Below are positions 21,258-31,732 of a stretch of DNA of 64,000 bases, piece after piece. The notes beneath the pieces are model-generated. The model made no database searches, had not been told where the DNA came from, and saw only the letters and a list, made by a program, of their open reading frames with translations. Source of the stretch: Voacanga thouarsii (lineage: Eukaryota > Streptophyta > Magnoliopsida > Gentianales > Apocynaceae); the NCBI GenBank assembly GCA_026120185.1, contig JANUWF010003369.1, positions 620,001-684,000 on the forward strand. Reading direction: 5' to 3'. The translations under genes were made by a program, and so were the position numbers. The stretch's first letter is position 1. Each line of letters opens with the position of its first letter.

Positions 21258-21384
21258 CTTTGTATTCCTTAACCCTCCTAAGTTGCGTAGGAACAGATTA
21301 AACGGCTGGAATCGCCTCGCTTTGTACACTTGAAGGAGCTTCTGGTTGAACACCCGCTAGCCTTCGACTCCGCCTTGTTTGCAT
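21258..21384 (-). CDS. LTR-encoded first exon of gag (proposed)
   Basis: Starts at ATG 21384-21382 on the minus strand: MQTRRSRRLAGVQPE, then a Pro/Ser/Gln/Ala-rich middle, ending KE-(H/Y)-K. It is 127 nt: 42 codons plus one base, then the donor G|GTATGATCC. The last G plus the AA that precedes the gag ATG make a Glu codon, so splicing fuses this exon to Gag in frame. The 3' LTR copy (13418-13544) is also open. The same start, phase and donor occur in LTR subfamilies whose surrounding sequence does not align. The product would be a basic N-terminal extension of Gag, perhaps for RNA binding or nuclear targeting (inference). A captured host exon is an alternative origin. Confidence 0.7.
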
Positions 21385-22258
21385 TAACGCTTAGCTCTCC
21401 AGCTCTCGGGATATTCCTCAGCCTAACCTCTAGTTGGTGAACACAATGGGAAAGAGAAATGGTCTCAATTCTCCTTGGTTCGCTCGCTATTGGTTAGCAA
21501 AGAACAAGGAGAAAACAAGAAGAAACGTGAGAGAGCAAGAGGAGAGACGTGAGAGTCTTGTGGCTAGGGAAAAGAATTAAGGTTTTACCTTTTCAAAGAG
21601 TTGTTTATATTTAGCCTAAACTAGGTATCTCAATCTCTGATAAACATATCCCCGGGATTTCAAAACACTCGGATGTTATCCTGAGAAACAGTTTGGTCTA
21701 ACCTTAAACTCCTCTTAACCGTATCTGGAAAAAAACCCTAAGGTCCAAGCTATTGGGCCAGATAAATATTTATTATTTTTCTTAGACCCAAAAAGTCCAA
21801 AATAATAAATATTAATTATTTATTTCCTGGGCTTACATAAGTAACCCAATAAATAATTAATGAGCCCAAATGAACCATAATAATTAATCTTTAATTATTT
21901 ATTTCTTGGGCCTATATAAATAACCCAATAAATAATTAAACATTAATTATTTCCCCTAGTTTAAGCCCAGGTTAATTTCTTAATTATTCATACTAGACCT
22001 AGGCCCTGAATAATTAATTAACCAAATAAACTAGATAATTAATTTCTCTCAACTCCTATTTTATTTATTTATTTATTTATTTTATTCCAGTCCAATAATA
22101 AATTAGACTTCCTGAATAAAATAAAATAAAATAAAATAAAATAAATTCCTCTTCAACAGAGACCAATTCCTCAACCCAAAATAGTTAGGACTTACGGGCT
22201 ATTCCGAGGACCAAAAAGACACATCGCCTTGGCTGCTAAAATGACCAAAATACCCCTG

Positions 22259-22270
22259 CTATATAAATAG
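22259..22270 (-). promoter_or_regulatory. LTR TATA box
   Basis: The minus strand reads CTATTTATATAGC. Transcription would start about 30 bp to the left, giving a 5' UTR of roughly 850 nt before the small exon ATG at 21384. Confidence 0.6.
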
Positions 22271-23182
22271 CTGTATTTTGCATTTTAAATATTTCCTAAT
22301 ATCACCATAAGGAAATATTGACCCCAAGGACAATGCTGCATTCGCAAAGTCTCCGACCTACAGGTGAAATGACTAAAATACCCCTCTACACATCGCCGTA
22401 CATTTAGAGAGGAAGAAGTGTACTAACACCCCTCTAAATGACATCTACCATCCTTAGGCTTCTAGTCCAATGATCCACGACTTCCTGGAGTGTTTCCGCT
22501 TTCCAATGGAGCTACCCTAAAGCAAACATCCAAGTCATGTTTCCCAGGGCCCTGGATGATTTAGACCATTTGGACAACCACAAGGGGCGATATAGTGTAG
22601 AAACTATCTTGTATAAGTCTGTCTTAACTAACTAGTCACACATACCCAACATGCAAGTATATTGGCCCTACGATAGAACCTCAACTACAGCAAATCAAAG
22701 TATATGCTTCCAACTTCGCCAGACCACCAACTCATACTTAAGTCGTAGAGTACTAGTCCACGCTGTAGCGGTAGTAGTCTAGGTTTCTACCATATAGTAC
22801 TTTGAGAAACAACTACTACAGGTCCTGTTCTACGTATTCGAAAGACGCTTATGTCATGAAGTGAGTGAACTACCCACTGGCTAAAGGTAAGTCATTCTCC
22901 ATTTGGAATTCATAACATAATAACCTAAACATGATGAGATTCCCAGTCTCATCAATAGGTTAAGAACAAATGTTTATGTGTTAAATAGCCCGTGATCCAT
23001 ACCTTACTGTGAAAGACCACCATTCACATGGATCACTTATTTAAACACAATGGGTCTGTTCCAAATGAAAATCGTGCACAAACAAAAAGTAAATTCACAA
23101 ACAATTTCTGAAAATAATTTCTTTTATTAAATAATTCGATTTTACATCAGAAACCTAGTCTAAGAGGGCATACAATCCAACA

Positions 23183-24000
23183 GGGTTGTGTAGGATACTT
23201 GGCTTACCTAATCAATAAGTCAAATGATCAATGCACTTTGGAAAGCACCGAAGTGGTAAAAGACTTCACGGATGTATTCCCAGCTCAACTCACTTCTCTT
23301 CCACCCCCACGGGAAGTTGAGTTCACCATAGATTTAGTTCCTGGAACTGAGTCTGTATCGAAGACTCCCTATCAAATAGCGCCTGCGAAATTGAAGGAAT
23401 TGAAAGAGTAGTTAGAAAGGTTAGTCAGGAAAGTATATATAAGGCCGAGTACTTTTCCTTGGGGAGCCCTGGTGTTGTTTGTAAAGGAGAAGGATGGACC
23501 ACTTAGGTTGTGCATAGACTATAGAGGTTTGAATAACCTCACGATTAAGAATAAGTACCCTTTACCGTTGATGATATATTGTTCGATCAGTTGCAAGGTT
23601 TTTATTACTTTTCCAAGATGGATCTACGGGAAGATTATTGTTAAGTGAGGATAAAGGAGGAGGACATACCCAAGACAACTTTTAATATTACATATAGGCA
23701 TTACGAGTTCATGGTGATGCTGTTTGGAGTAACTAATGCACCTGCCGACTTCATGGATCTTATGCATAAGGATTTCCAGGCGTACCTAGATAAGTTTGTA
23801 ATGGTGCTTATAGATGATATTCTGGTCTACTCCAAAAGTCTTGAGGAGGAGCATGCTGAGCATTTGAAGTTAGTGCTTGAGAAGTTGAGAGAACACAAAC
23901 TCTTTGCTAAGTTTAGCAAATGTGAGTTTTAGCTAGATTCAGTGGCATTTCTTTGACATGTGATATCTAAAGATGGTATTAAAGTAGATCCAACAAAAGT
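23183..24000 (+). pseudogene. Chromovirus reverse transcriptase
   Basis: It continues the chromovirus reading after the copia insertion: GYLAYL, then [56 protein letters not shown]. After frame changes near 23570-23650 it reads [32 protein letters not shown] and [15 protein letters not shown] (the active-site DD in [10 protein letters not shown]). Finally [24 protein letters not shown]. Stops include TAG at 23409 (LKE stop LERL) and TAG after KCEF. It is the usual Tekay/Del-like RT, non-functional. The second copy of the GGGTT duplication forms its first bases. Confidence 0.88.
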
Positions 24001-24620
24001 CAAAGCTGTCTCCAATTGAAAACAACCGGAGAGTGTAATTGTAGTTCAGAATTTCCTTGGATTGGCTGGGTACTACTGTCAGTTTATCAAGAACTTCTCT
24101 ATTTTGGCTATACTGATGACCCGATTGCTAAGAATTGATGTGCCGTATGTCTGGAGCAATAGGTGCGAAAAGAGTTTCCAAGAGTTTAAGAGAAGATTAA
24201 TGTCTGTATCGGTATTGAGTTTGGCTAAAGAGAGTAAACTTTAGTCATTGCACATAGACACCTCCAAGGAAGGATTAAGGGCAGTGTTGATGCAAGATAA
24301 AAAAGTTATAGCCTATGCCTCAAGGAAGCTGAAGCCACATAAGGTTAACTATCCGACCCATGGCTTAAAATTGGTTGTGATAGTGTTTGCCCTAAAGAAG
24401 TGGCGACACTACTTATATGGAGCGGAGTATGAAATTTTCACAAATCATAAGAGCTTTAAGTACATCTTCACATAGAAGGATATAAATTTAAGGTAGCATT
24501 ATAGGTGGATGGAATTTTTGGAAGAGTACAAGTGTCCTATTAACTACTATTCGGGAAAAGCTAACGTGGTAGCTAATACGCTAAGTTAGAAGGTGAAAAT
24601 GGCTAGTAAAATGATGTAGA
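24001..24620 (+). pseudogene. Chromovirus RNase H
   Basis: Tether: FLGLAGYYCQFIKNFS, then VPYVWSNRCEKSFQEFKRRL. The RNase H core follows: [16 protein letters not shown] (first Asp; Gly replaced by Arg in GLG), [20 protein letters not shown] (catalytic Glu of the usual NYPTHDLEL replaced in GLKL), [24 protein letters not shown] (third Asp of TDH changed to Asn). A TAG stop separates KESKL from SLHID, and another follows IFT. Three of the catalytic positions look changed, so the domain is dead. Confidence 0.82.
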
Positions 24621-25789
24621 AAATTCAGATAATGCATGAACTCTTGGAGCGAGAGGCAGAAGTAAAAGAAGGAAAAATCAGCTTGTGTAACTTAAAGTTG
24701 GAACCTGAGCTGAGACAGGAGATCGGTGATATGCAGTAGAGCAATCTAGAATTTCAAATCTTTAAGGAAAAAGAAATCAAAAGAGAAAATGAGGAATTTT
24801 GAATCAATGAAGCAAGAGTGTTATATTTTTTAGACTAGATATGTGTACCAGATGATCAGGTATTGAAGAAGTAGATAATGGATGAGGCTCACAAGAGCAA
24901 GTATATTATTAATCCTAGGGAGGTGAAGATGAACCAAGACTTGAAGAAGGCCTACTGGTGGTCGGGGGATGAAGAGGGATGTGGCATAATATGTCTTAAC
25001 TTGCTTAACATGTCAGAAAATGAAGGCGGAACACAAGAAGGAAGCTAGACTTCTATAACCATTGCTGATTCCTGAGTGGAAGTGGCAAGAGGTGATTATG
25101 AATTTTGTTACTGGACTACCTATGTCGAAGACTTTAAAGGATGTCATTTGGGTGGTGGTGGGTAGATTGACCCAGACCGTGCATTTTATTCGGTAAACGT
25201 TAAGGATTCTATGGAGAAGTTGGCCAAGACTTATATTTAGGAAGTGGTTAGGTTGCATGGGGTACCATCGAGCATTGTGTCCGACAGGGATCCTAGATTC
25301 ACTTCGAGATTTTAGACTAATTTTCAAGAGTCAATGGGAACGTCTCTAAAGCTCAGTACTTCAGCACATTCACAGACTGATGGATAGTCTAAAAGGGTTA
25401 TCCAGATATTAGAGAATATGCTTAGAGCTTGTGTATTGGACATTAGGAACAAGTGGTTTGATTGTATACCTTATGCTGAGTTGATATACAACAATAGTCA
25501 TCAAGCATCAATTAGAATAGCACCCTAGAAGCATTGTACAGACGAAAATGTTAAGTACCGTTGTATTGGGGTTCGATAGAGGATGGATAAATCAATAAGT
25601 ATGGCAAAATGAATATTGAGGAAATGGCAGATAAAGTAAAGATGATAAGGGAAAGACTGAAAGTAGTACAAAGTCGACAGAAAAGTTATGCAGATAATAG
25701 AATGAGAGAATTAGAGTTTCAAGTGGGAGATCAGACCTTTTTGAAGATAATGGCTAGTAGAGGGTTTTGAAGCACCTTAAAGGAGCGAA
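24621..25789 (+). pseudogene. Chromovirus integrase
   Basis: Many stops and shifts. Recognisable in order: the zinc-binding end TCLTCQKMKAEHKKEA near 24995-25045; then PEWKWQEVIMNFVTGLPM with the first Asp position changed (usual I-x-M-D-F reads MNF); WVVVGRLTQTVHFI; the second Asp at about 25280 in SDRDP; STSAHSQTDG and the Glu region near 25390, changed by TAG; and AYNNSxHxSI wording at 25485-25510. The 25013-25327 minus-strand ORF is a shadow. It would have inserted the element DNA. Confidence 0.78.
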
Positions 25790-26122
25790 GTGAGTCCTAG
25801 GTATTTAGCACCATTTCTGGTGATCGAAAAGATTGGACCTGTAGCATACCGATTAGACTTACCAAAAAGGTTAGCAGGAATTCATGATGTTTTCCATGTG
25901 TCCCAGTTAAAGAAATACAACCCTAATCCGGATTATGTTTTGAATGAAGAACTGCTAATACTGCAGCCTAATCTAAGCTACGTCGAGAAACTAATTAAGA
26001 TTTTGAACCGTTGGAATAAGCAGATGCCTATGGTGAAGATTCTGTGGGATCATCATGGTACTCAAGATGCGACACGGGAAACTGAAGATTGGGTGAAAAG
26101 GCAATATCCAGATTTACTCTAA
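25790..26122 (+). pseudogene. Integrase tail and chromodomain of the chromovirus
   Basis: 110 codons open to a natural stop. First the conserved integrase tail SPRYLAPFLVIEKIGPVAYRL, LPKRLAGIHDVFHVSQLKKY. Then a chromodomain-like end: SYVEKLIKILNRWNKQMP, MVKILWDHHGTQDATRETED, WVKRQYPDLL. This places the element among the chromoviruses, in the Tekay/Del neighbourhood, which use this domain to choose heterochromatic targets. The aromatic residues of a classical methyl-lysine cage are partly replaced (group II type). Stop at 26120-26122; a purine run and the LTR follow within 50 bp. Confidence 0.85.
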
Positions 26123-26153
26123 AGGTATAATGCTCTGAATTTGGGGACGAAAT

Positions 26154-26174
26154 TCTTTTAAGGGGGAGAGGACG
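26154..26174 (+). other. Polypurine tract of the chromovirus
   Basis: TTCTTTTAAGGGGGAGAGGACG lies directly before the LTR start TGATACCCC. The purine core is AAGGGGGAGAGGA, as usual for plant gypsy elements. Confidence 0.8.
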
Positions 26175-29100
26175 TGATACCCCAATTAAAACCACAGTTA
26201 GTTCATGGGGAAAGTCATGCATAGTATAGCATTTTATGTACTGCATTTGATAATTTGAGCTATTTTCATGAATATATGTGATCCATGGGTATGTTATTGT
26301 ATGAATTTATTTATTTGGATATAGTTGTGTTACTTGTGATGATAGAGCTTTTGTTTTTATTGAGTAGAATTTAATAGAAGGGAAATGAAGTAAGTAGAGT
26401 GGGAGTTAAGGGAATTTGTTTGAAGAATATTTACACAAGAGTTATTGTGGCTTGGTGGTAAAAGCTTGGTTTTTAATTCTTAGTGGCTTGAGTTCAAATC
26501 CCAAATCTTGCAAGCCTTTTCTTTCTTTGTTTTTCCGTATTTTCTCTACATCTTGGCCAAAATTCCTAAGGTTGCCACCATCTTGGATTCCCAACTCCTA
26601 AAATATAGGAGTGTGATTATCTTGCATATGTGATAAAAAAGAATTAAACAAATTAAATTCCTATTATCTCTTAGTTTAATATTTTAGGGAATTTTAAATA
26701 TTCCAAAATCTAAATTCTTAAAGTTATTATCTAAGTGATTTATTAAGGAAATAAAATATAGAAATATTTATCTTGAATGCTCATGGTGGCCGCCACTCTT
26801 ATATAGGAGATAAGTCTCCATAATTTAATTTTCTTTAAAAATATTTAAATAAAATAAAATGGATAATGCTGATTTTTTTAATTTAGGTAATTATCTCTTG
26901 GACATATGGGGTTTTTGAAATTATGGTGTAGAATAAAAGAAATTGCAGCTTTTTCTTTTTAAAAACTAGATTTTTATCTCTAAATGTAATTATCCTCTAA
27001 TTACTTAATTTTATTTAAAGTAATTTAGGGTATCAAATAAATTATTTATTGGTTAAATATCTTATTTTCTCTACTTGAATTTTTTGAAAAAAAAAAAAAA
27101 ATCTGCTTGGCCACCACTTGATAGCTAGTTTAGCTCAACTTAAACTCTTCAAGCTTAAGATAATTCTATCCAAGACGACTTACAACCAATCAAATTTTAT
27201 TTAGCCAAAATAATACCAGAATTTCTCCTTTCTGTCTACCATTGTATCAACCACAATATACACACACATGTGCACGAAAATTGCAAGCCCTAAATGCCCT
27301 CAAATTCTCTTCTTGTTTTAGCAAAAACAAGACACAAAAGACCTCATTTTTCTTTTCTTAATTTTGGCCAGAGCTAGAACCGAAACCAACTCTCTTTCTT
27401 TTCTCTTTTCTCTCTTATTTTTGCCTAAACCTAGAACCAAAATACAGCCATAATCTTCTCCTAAACCTTGCACAAATTTGGCCAGGCATGAAGAGACGAA
27501 AGCTACCATTTTTCATGTTGTTTGTTCAAAAGTCCAAAATAAGGTAAGACTCTTCTAAACAACAAAACACTTAAACCTAACCATTCCTCTTCATCAAATC
27601 AGCAACCTAGCAAGCCCAAAACCTCTCCAATATACAGAAAAGGCAGCCTCCCATCCTCTCCAAAACTTTAGCCCGCACACACCCAAACTCCACTAAAACC
27701 GAAATCCATTATTAAGGGAAACAACTCTTCAACCCTTCATCAACTCTTCTTCAATTCTTCTTCTCCTAAATCGCGGTCAAAAGGGACTGATTTTCCCCTA
27801 TTGCTGGTGACTTTTGAACAAGGAGATCAAGGCGAACCAATCATCTCTTCTTCTCAAGTAAACTCAACCAAACACCAAGGAGTCATCTTGCTTCTTTGAT
27901 TAATTTCACTAGGAGGTATTTGAAACTCAATCCCTACTGATTTAAATGAGTTTGATTTTACAGTGATGTTATTATGTATGGAGTTTAGCATGAAAAGCAT
28001 GAGTAGATTGGAGTGTTGTGAGCAATAGTGAAAATATTGATCTAGGTTTATATGGATTAAAAGCATTTTTATATTTTCCTAGGTTGGGTCTAGATCTATC
28101 CTGTGTTGGTTAAAGATGAGACTTTTTGATTTAAATGGGGTTATTATATAGATTTAATGATAGTTGAATATTGGAGTTATCATACTGATGATTCAAAAAA
28201 GGTATATGCATGCTTGATGATGAATAGCATATCAAGGGAAAGTTTAATTGCCATGGATGATTTATGTAAGTAATGGGATCATGGGGATTCATAATTGAAT
28301 GAAATGATAGTGGCTAGGTAATGTGAAGTGTTAAGATTCTGATTATGGCATTATTGAATTTTACATAAGGAAGGAGTTTGAAGTGAAAGCAAGCATTGGC
28401 TTTGGTTTAACTATTTGAAATCTCCAAGTAAGTCCCTACATAACTATTTTGTTAAATGGTACTCATGTTTGCACGACATATGTTGCAATGATGTTGACAT
28501 GATGTTGAAATGTTATTGTTGAATTGTGATACTTGGATTGAGAACGTGGTTATTTTGGTCCCTTAATGATTTTGTCAAATCACAATTTTAATTGAAAATG
28601 GTTTTCCTTCTTTTTATGACTAAAACATTTTGAAAACTCTATGTGAAAACCATGTTTTACAAAGCCAAGGTATTCAAAATTTGTGAATAAAGGAATTGAA
28701 TTATTGCACCTGATGGTGAGCGTTGATACTCAATAGGGTAGGTTAGCGGTACTAGTCCTGGAGAGTCAGAATGAGTCTTCTGGCAGGAAGCCACATTCAA
28801 AAGATGAACTCTGCCTAAAAAGACGTCAGTACTAGTTGGTCAGGTTGGTCCAAGCTAACATATTGGTCCATGTGGACTATTTTTCGAGTTGGACAACCGG
28901 TGTATTAGGTGTAGAGATGGCGGAGTATCTTACCCTAGTGGGCGGATCACCAACTGCCCATTGGTGAACGGTTTCATTGGGAAGCTATCATGATAGAATT
29001 TATGATATAGACTTTGATATTATTGAATCATTTTTATCCCTATGCGATTCTATTGTACTGATGAGTGGATGGCTTCCTGAGTATTGTTTTAGATATGTTT

Positions 29101-29509
29101 TATATTATTACACTCATTTACTGATTATTGATGAAATTAACTTGCAAACTTATTTCATGATTATTGATAAAATCTGCACATATAAAATATTCAAAGTGTC
29201 ATTTGTACACACAAGACTTACGAGATGCCAATCTCACACTGTTTATATATCATATTTTCAGGGCAGAGCTTTTATTGAGCAGGTTGGATAACTTAGAGAT
29301 TAGAGTTATTTTATTTTACTTTGTATTTCAATTGAGAGACAGTTGTTATTTTGATTTTCAGTCTCATATAAGTTTTGATTCAATTGTAATAAGATTATTC
29401 CTTTCTTTTATTTAGCTATTTATTTTGTGTACTTCGTTATAAAGACCCCTGTCCTTTGGACGGGGCGATATCCCCGCCTTTTTGGGTATGTATGTAGCGG
29501 GATGTTACA
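26175..29509 (+). mobile_element. 3' LTR of the chromovirus (about 3.3 kb)
   Basis: It starts TGATACCCC at 26175 and ends GCGGGATGTTACA at 29509. The last 44 bp match the 5' remnant at 9973-10016. Long LTRs are usual for Tekay/Del-type elements, but part of the length could come from an insertion not recognised, for example around 26440-26520 where a tRNA-like sequence lies. No credible ORF: those at 26416, 27318, 27854 and 28977 show no motif. Near the end, GATATCCCCGCC-TTTTTGGGTA-GTA-GTAGCGGGATGTTACA forms a partly inverted repeat with GGACGGGGCGATATCC. Confidence 0.8.
26441..26510 (+). other. tRNA-like / SINE-like segment inside the LTR
   Basis: TGGCTTGGTGG (26448-26458) resembles a pol III A box, and GAGTTCAAATCCC (26490-26502) resembles a B box with TTCGAAT decayed to TTCAAAT. 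Spacing is 31 bp, as in tRNA genes. No cloverleaf was fitted, so it is a tRNA-derived SINE head or tRNA pseudogene at best. Confidence 0.35.
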
Positions 29510-29862
29510 CATACTATATTCTTTCCAAATTGGTCTGTTTGGCTTTAAAATATTCTACATATGCTCCATAATTTCGTGCAATTAGTAATCGAAATCAATT
29601 CCGTAATAGAAAGTGAGATGAGTGTTGTGCTGCAATATTCTAAGTAGAAGTCCAATCAAGTTATATTCGGATTTATTTGATAACTTATTTAAGTATTTTT
29701 ATATTAAATTAATTTAGTATATATATATATATATATATATTGATCGAAATGTAAATGGATTAATATTGATATAAATATATTTACAAGGTGGTTCACTAGT
29801 TCACAATCAAGAGGACTATTAACTAGCAGTGGTCAATACAATTCTCAAAACTGGTCAAAACA
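29510..29862. other. Spacer between the chromovirus and LINE ends
   Basis: AT-rich, no gene. It includes a TA microsatellite at 29718-29741. The part right of about 29770 reads on the minus strand as a 3' UTR of the LINE (TTTGTACCCTAATG then an AT-rich tail). No poly-A or target duplication was recognised. Confidence 0.45.
29718..29741. repeat. (TA)12 microsatellite
   Basis: An uninterrupted TATATA run of about 24 bp between the chromovirus end and the LINE 3' end. Confidence 0.9.
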
Positions 29863-30787
29863 TTAGGGTACAAAGTAAATATAACAGTGTACACATATGT
29901 TTTTGAACCTTTTAGCAATTTCCATTGGTTGGAAAACTACTCCATCAAACAGCGCCTTGTTACCTGCATTCCAGATATAATAGAATGTGGCAGCCATAGC
30001 AGTAGCCATAGCCTTAGCCATCCATGAAGAACCACTGTTGGCTCGCTTGTACCACCTAAGGCAAGAGTTGGTCGTATTCATTGCTTGTGGTAAGCCCAAC
30101 CACACTTTAACTTCCATCCAAATTGGTGCAGAAACTAAGCACTTGAAAAATAAATGGTTAGTCATTTCTGGTTGTGTCTTACACAGTGGACAAGATAAGT
30201 CATCCATCCAGAACACAAGTGCATCCTTGGTCTTCAGTTGTCCCCTAGCACACAACCAGACCATAAATGAATGCTTGGGGGTTATTCTGCTTCCAAATAG
30301 TATTGGCCCAATAAACCTTCAATGTAGTCAATCTAAGGTAGTCATAAGCTTGAGAGGTGAATGAAGTAGTACCCATTGCCCAAGTGTGTAGAGGATTAGC
30401 AGCGCTCTGAATATCCCGATCCCACTCCAGAATCATGTCTCTAATTGCTAGCAGTCTACAAAGTAGTGGGGGAATGGTCCCTGTGATGTTTGATCTCCCA
30501 AACTGATCTGCCCTTCATGTAGTAGTAGTTCAACCATTAGACCCACAAGGATTCTTTCTCAACTTGTATGTCCCAAATGATTCTAGTTAATAGCGCACCG
30601 ATCCAAGTCTGAAGATGTCGCAATCCAAGTCCACCCTCATTCTTGGGTAGGCAAATATCCTTCCAGGCAACCAATGACTTTTTTTAGTCCCACAAGAAAT
30701 CCCGAGCCATCCTATCCAATTGACAAATCACTGCAGACGTTGTTGGAAGAATGGTGAACCAGAAACACTCAACCCTTGAAGAACAGT
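29863..30787 (-). pseudogene. LINE ORF2 C-terminus with zf-RVT domain
   Basis: Frames 30436-30245 and 30264-29863 overlap after a frameshift near 30250. The first reads WAMGTTSFTSQAYDYLR, VYWANTIWKQNNPQAF. The second continues WLCARGQLKTKDAL, then CPLCKTQPEMTNHLFFKC (the C-x2-C...H...C zinc site), WLGLPQAMNTTNSCLRWY and FYYIWNAGNKALFDG. This is the zf-RVT region that ends ORF2 of plant L1-like LINEs. The stop is at 29863-29865. Between 30437 and 30787 the reading continues in pieces (ILTRIIWDIQVEKESL-type linker) with stops. Part of one ORF2 running from 33189 to 29863. Confidence 0.85.
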
Positions 30788-31732
30788 CTAGATCAGTTGG
30801 AGGTGCCCAACATAAGAAAGAGAACATGCAGACCATCGACCAATATAGAATCCAATTCTATCCAGCAAAGGTCTGTAGAAAGATTGCCGGATTTTTCCAT
30901 TCATGATTGGTAAGCTAAGGTAGTGAAATGGAAGTTGCCCAATGGGTATACCCATATCAGCTAGAAGACCCTCCTGATCAGTCCTATAAGTTCTAGTTAG
31001 ATAAATATTAGACTTATCCTTGTTAATTTCAAGACCAGAGCACCTATTAAATTCTTCCAGGCAGTCAAGGAGAATGTGAACAGAAGAACGGTCACCCCTA
31101 GCAAACAACATAAGGTCATCTGCAAATGCAAGGTGAGTAATCCTTAAACCCTCACACTTGGGATGGTAGTGGAATAAAGTCCCAAGTGTGTTCACTTTAA
31201 TGACTCGTGAGAAATATTCCAAGCAAATGACAAACAGCAGTGGAGAAATCGGATCCCCTTGCCAAAGACCTTTTACACTACTAAAGAAACCCTGCACCGT
31301 CCCATTGATAGCAATTGAGAAAGATGTAGTGGTAACATACTGTTCAATCCAATCCATGAAAAGATGTGGAAAACAAAGTTCAGTAAGTAATTCCAGTAAG
31401 AAAATCCAGTTAACTGAGTCATATGCCTTCCTTAGGTCCACATTAGCCGTACATTGGGAAGAAACTCTTGTCCTACTATACGCACGCATAAGCTCCTGAA
31501 CCAATAAGATGTTGTCAGCCATGAGTCTGTCTTGTATGAACGCCACCTGCGAGATGTCCACAAGATGAGGAATAACAATTTTAAGTTTGTCTGCCATAAT
31601 TTTTGAAATGATCTTATACACCACATTGCAACAAGAAATTGGTCTATAGTCCCCCACCCTCTCTGCATGCTCAGACTTAGGAACCAGAGTAATAACTAAA
31701 TGGTTAATCTCTTTGAGGATTCTGCCAGACAA
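30788..31732 (-). pseudogene. LINE (L1-type) reverse transcriptase
   Basis: 314 open codons: the RT fingers and palm with ITLVPKSEHAERVGDYRPIS, CCNVVYKIISKIMADKLK, QVAFIQDRLMADNILLVQEL, ANVDLRKAYDSVNW (catalytic Asp), GLWQGDPISPLLFVICLEYF (R to W in the usual GLRQGDP), LAFADDLMLFARGD (catalytic ADD) and LEINKDKSNIY. It would copy the LINE RNA directly at a nicked chromosomal site. Upstream and downstream parts of ORF2 lie in other frames, so the element is dead although this domain is well preserved. Confidence 0.9.

Larger units (their letters stand above)
13319..23182 (-). mobile_element. Complete family A Ty1/copia element, 9.86 kb
   Basis: Both LTRs (2027 and 2028 bp), the PBS, leader, gag-pol and polypurine run are present on the minus strand. 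It is flanked by a perfect 5-bp duplication GGGTT (13314-13318 and 23183-23187). It lies inside the pol of the chromovirus, between protease and RT. Comparing the two LTRs by eye gives about 50 differences, near 2.5%, so it is fairly young. Pol has a few stops and two 1-nt frameshifts, so it is not autonomous now. Clade: RT and RNase H wording suggests the BARE/Angela-TAR neighbourhood; this needs a tree. Confidence 0.95.
21155..23182 (-). repeat. 5' LTR of the 13319-23182 element
   Basis: 2028 bp. On the minus strand it starts TGTTGGATTGTATGCCCTC at 23182 and ends CATCA at 21155, next to the PBS. It drives transcription from a TATA box at 22259-22270 and carries the proposed first gag exon at 21258-21384. 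U3 is close to the 48802 subfamily, but the 3' third (after the TATA and the ATTTATTTATTT run) is largely different, except for that exon. Confidence 0.93.

Noticed and set aside
29718..29741. TA run as the LINE poly-A tail
   Set aside because: It is a plain dinucleotide repeat and lies beyond the likely 3' UTR; no A-run or target duplication was found to link it to the LINE.
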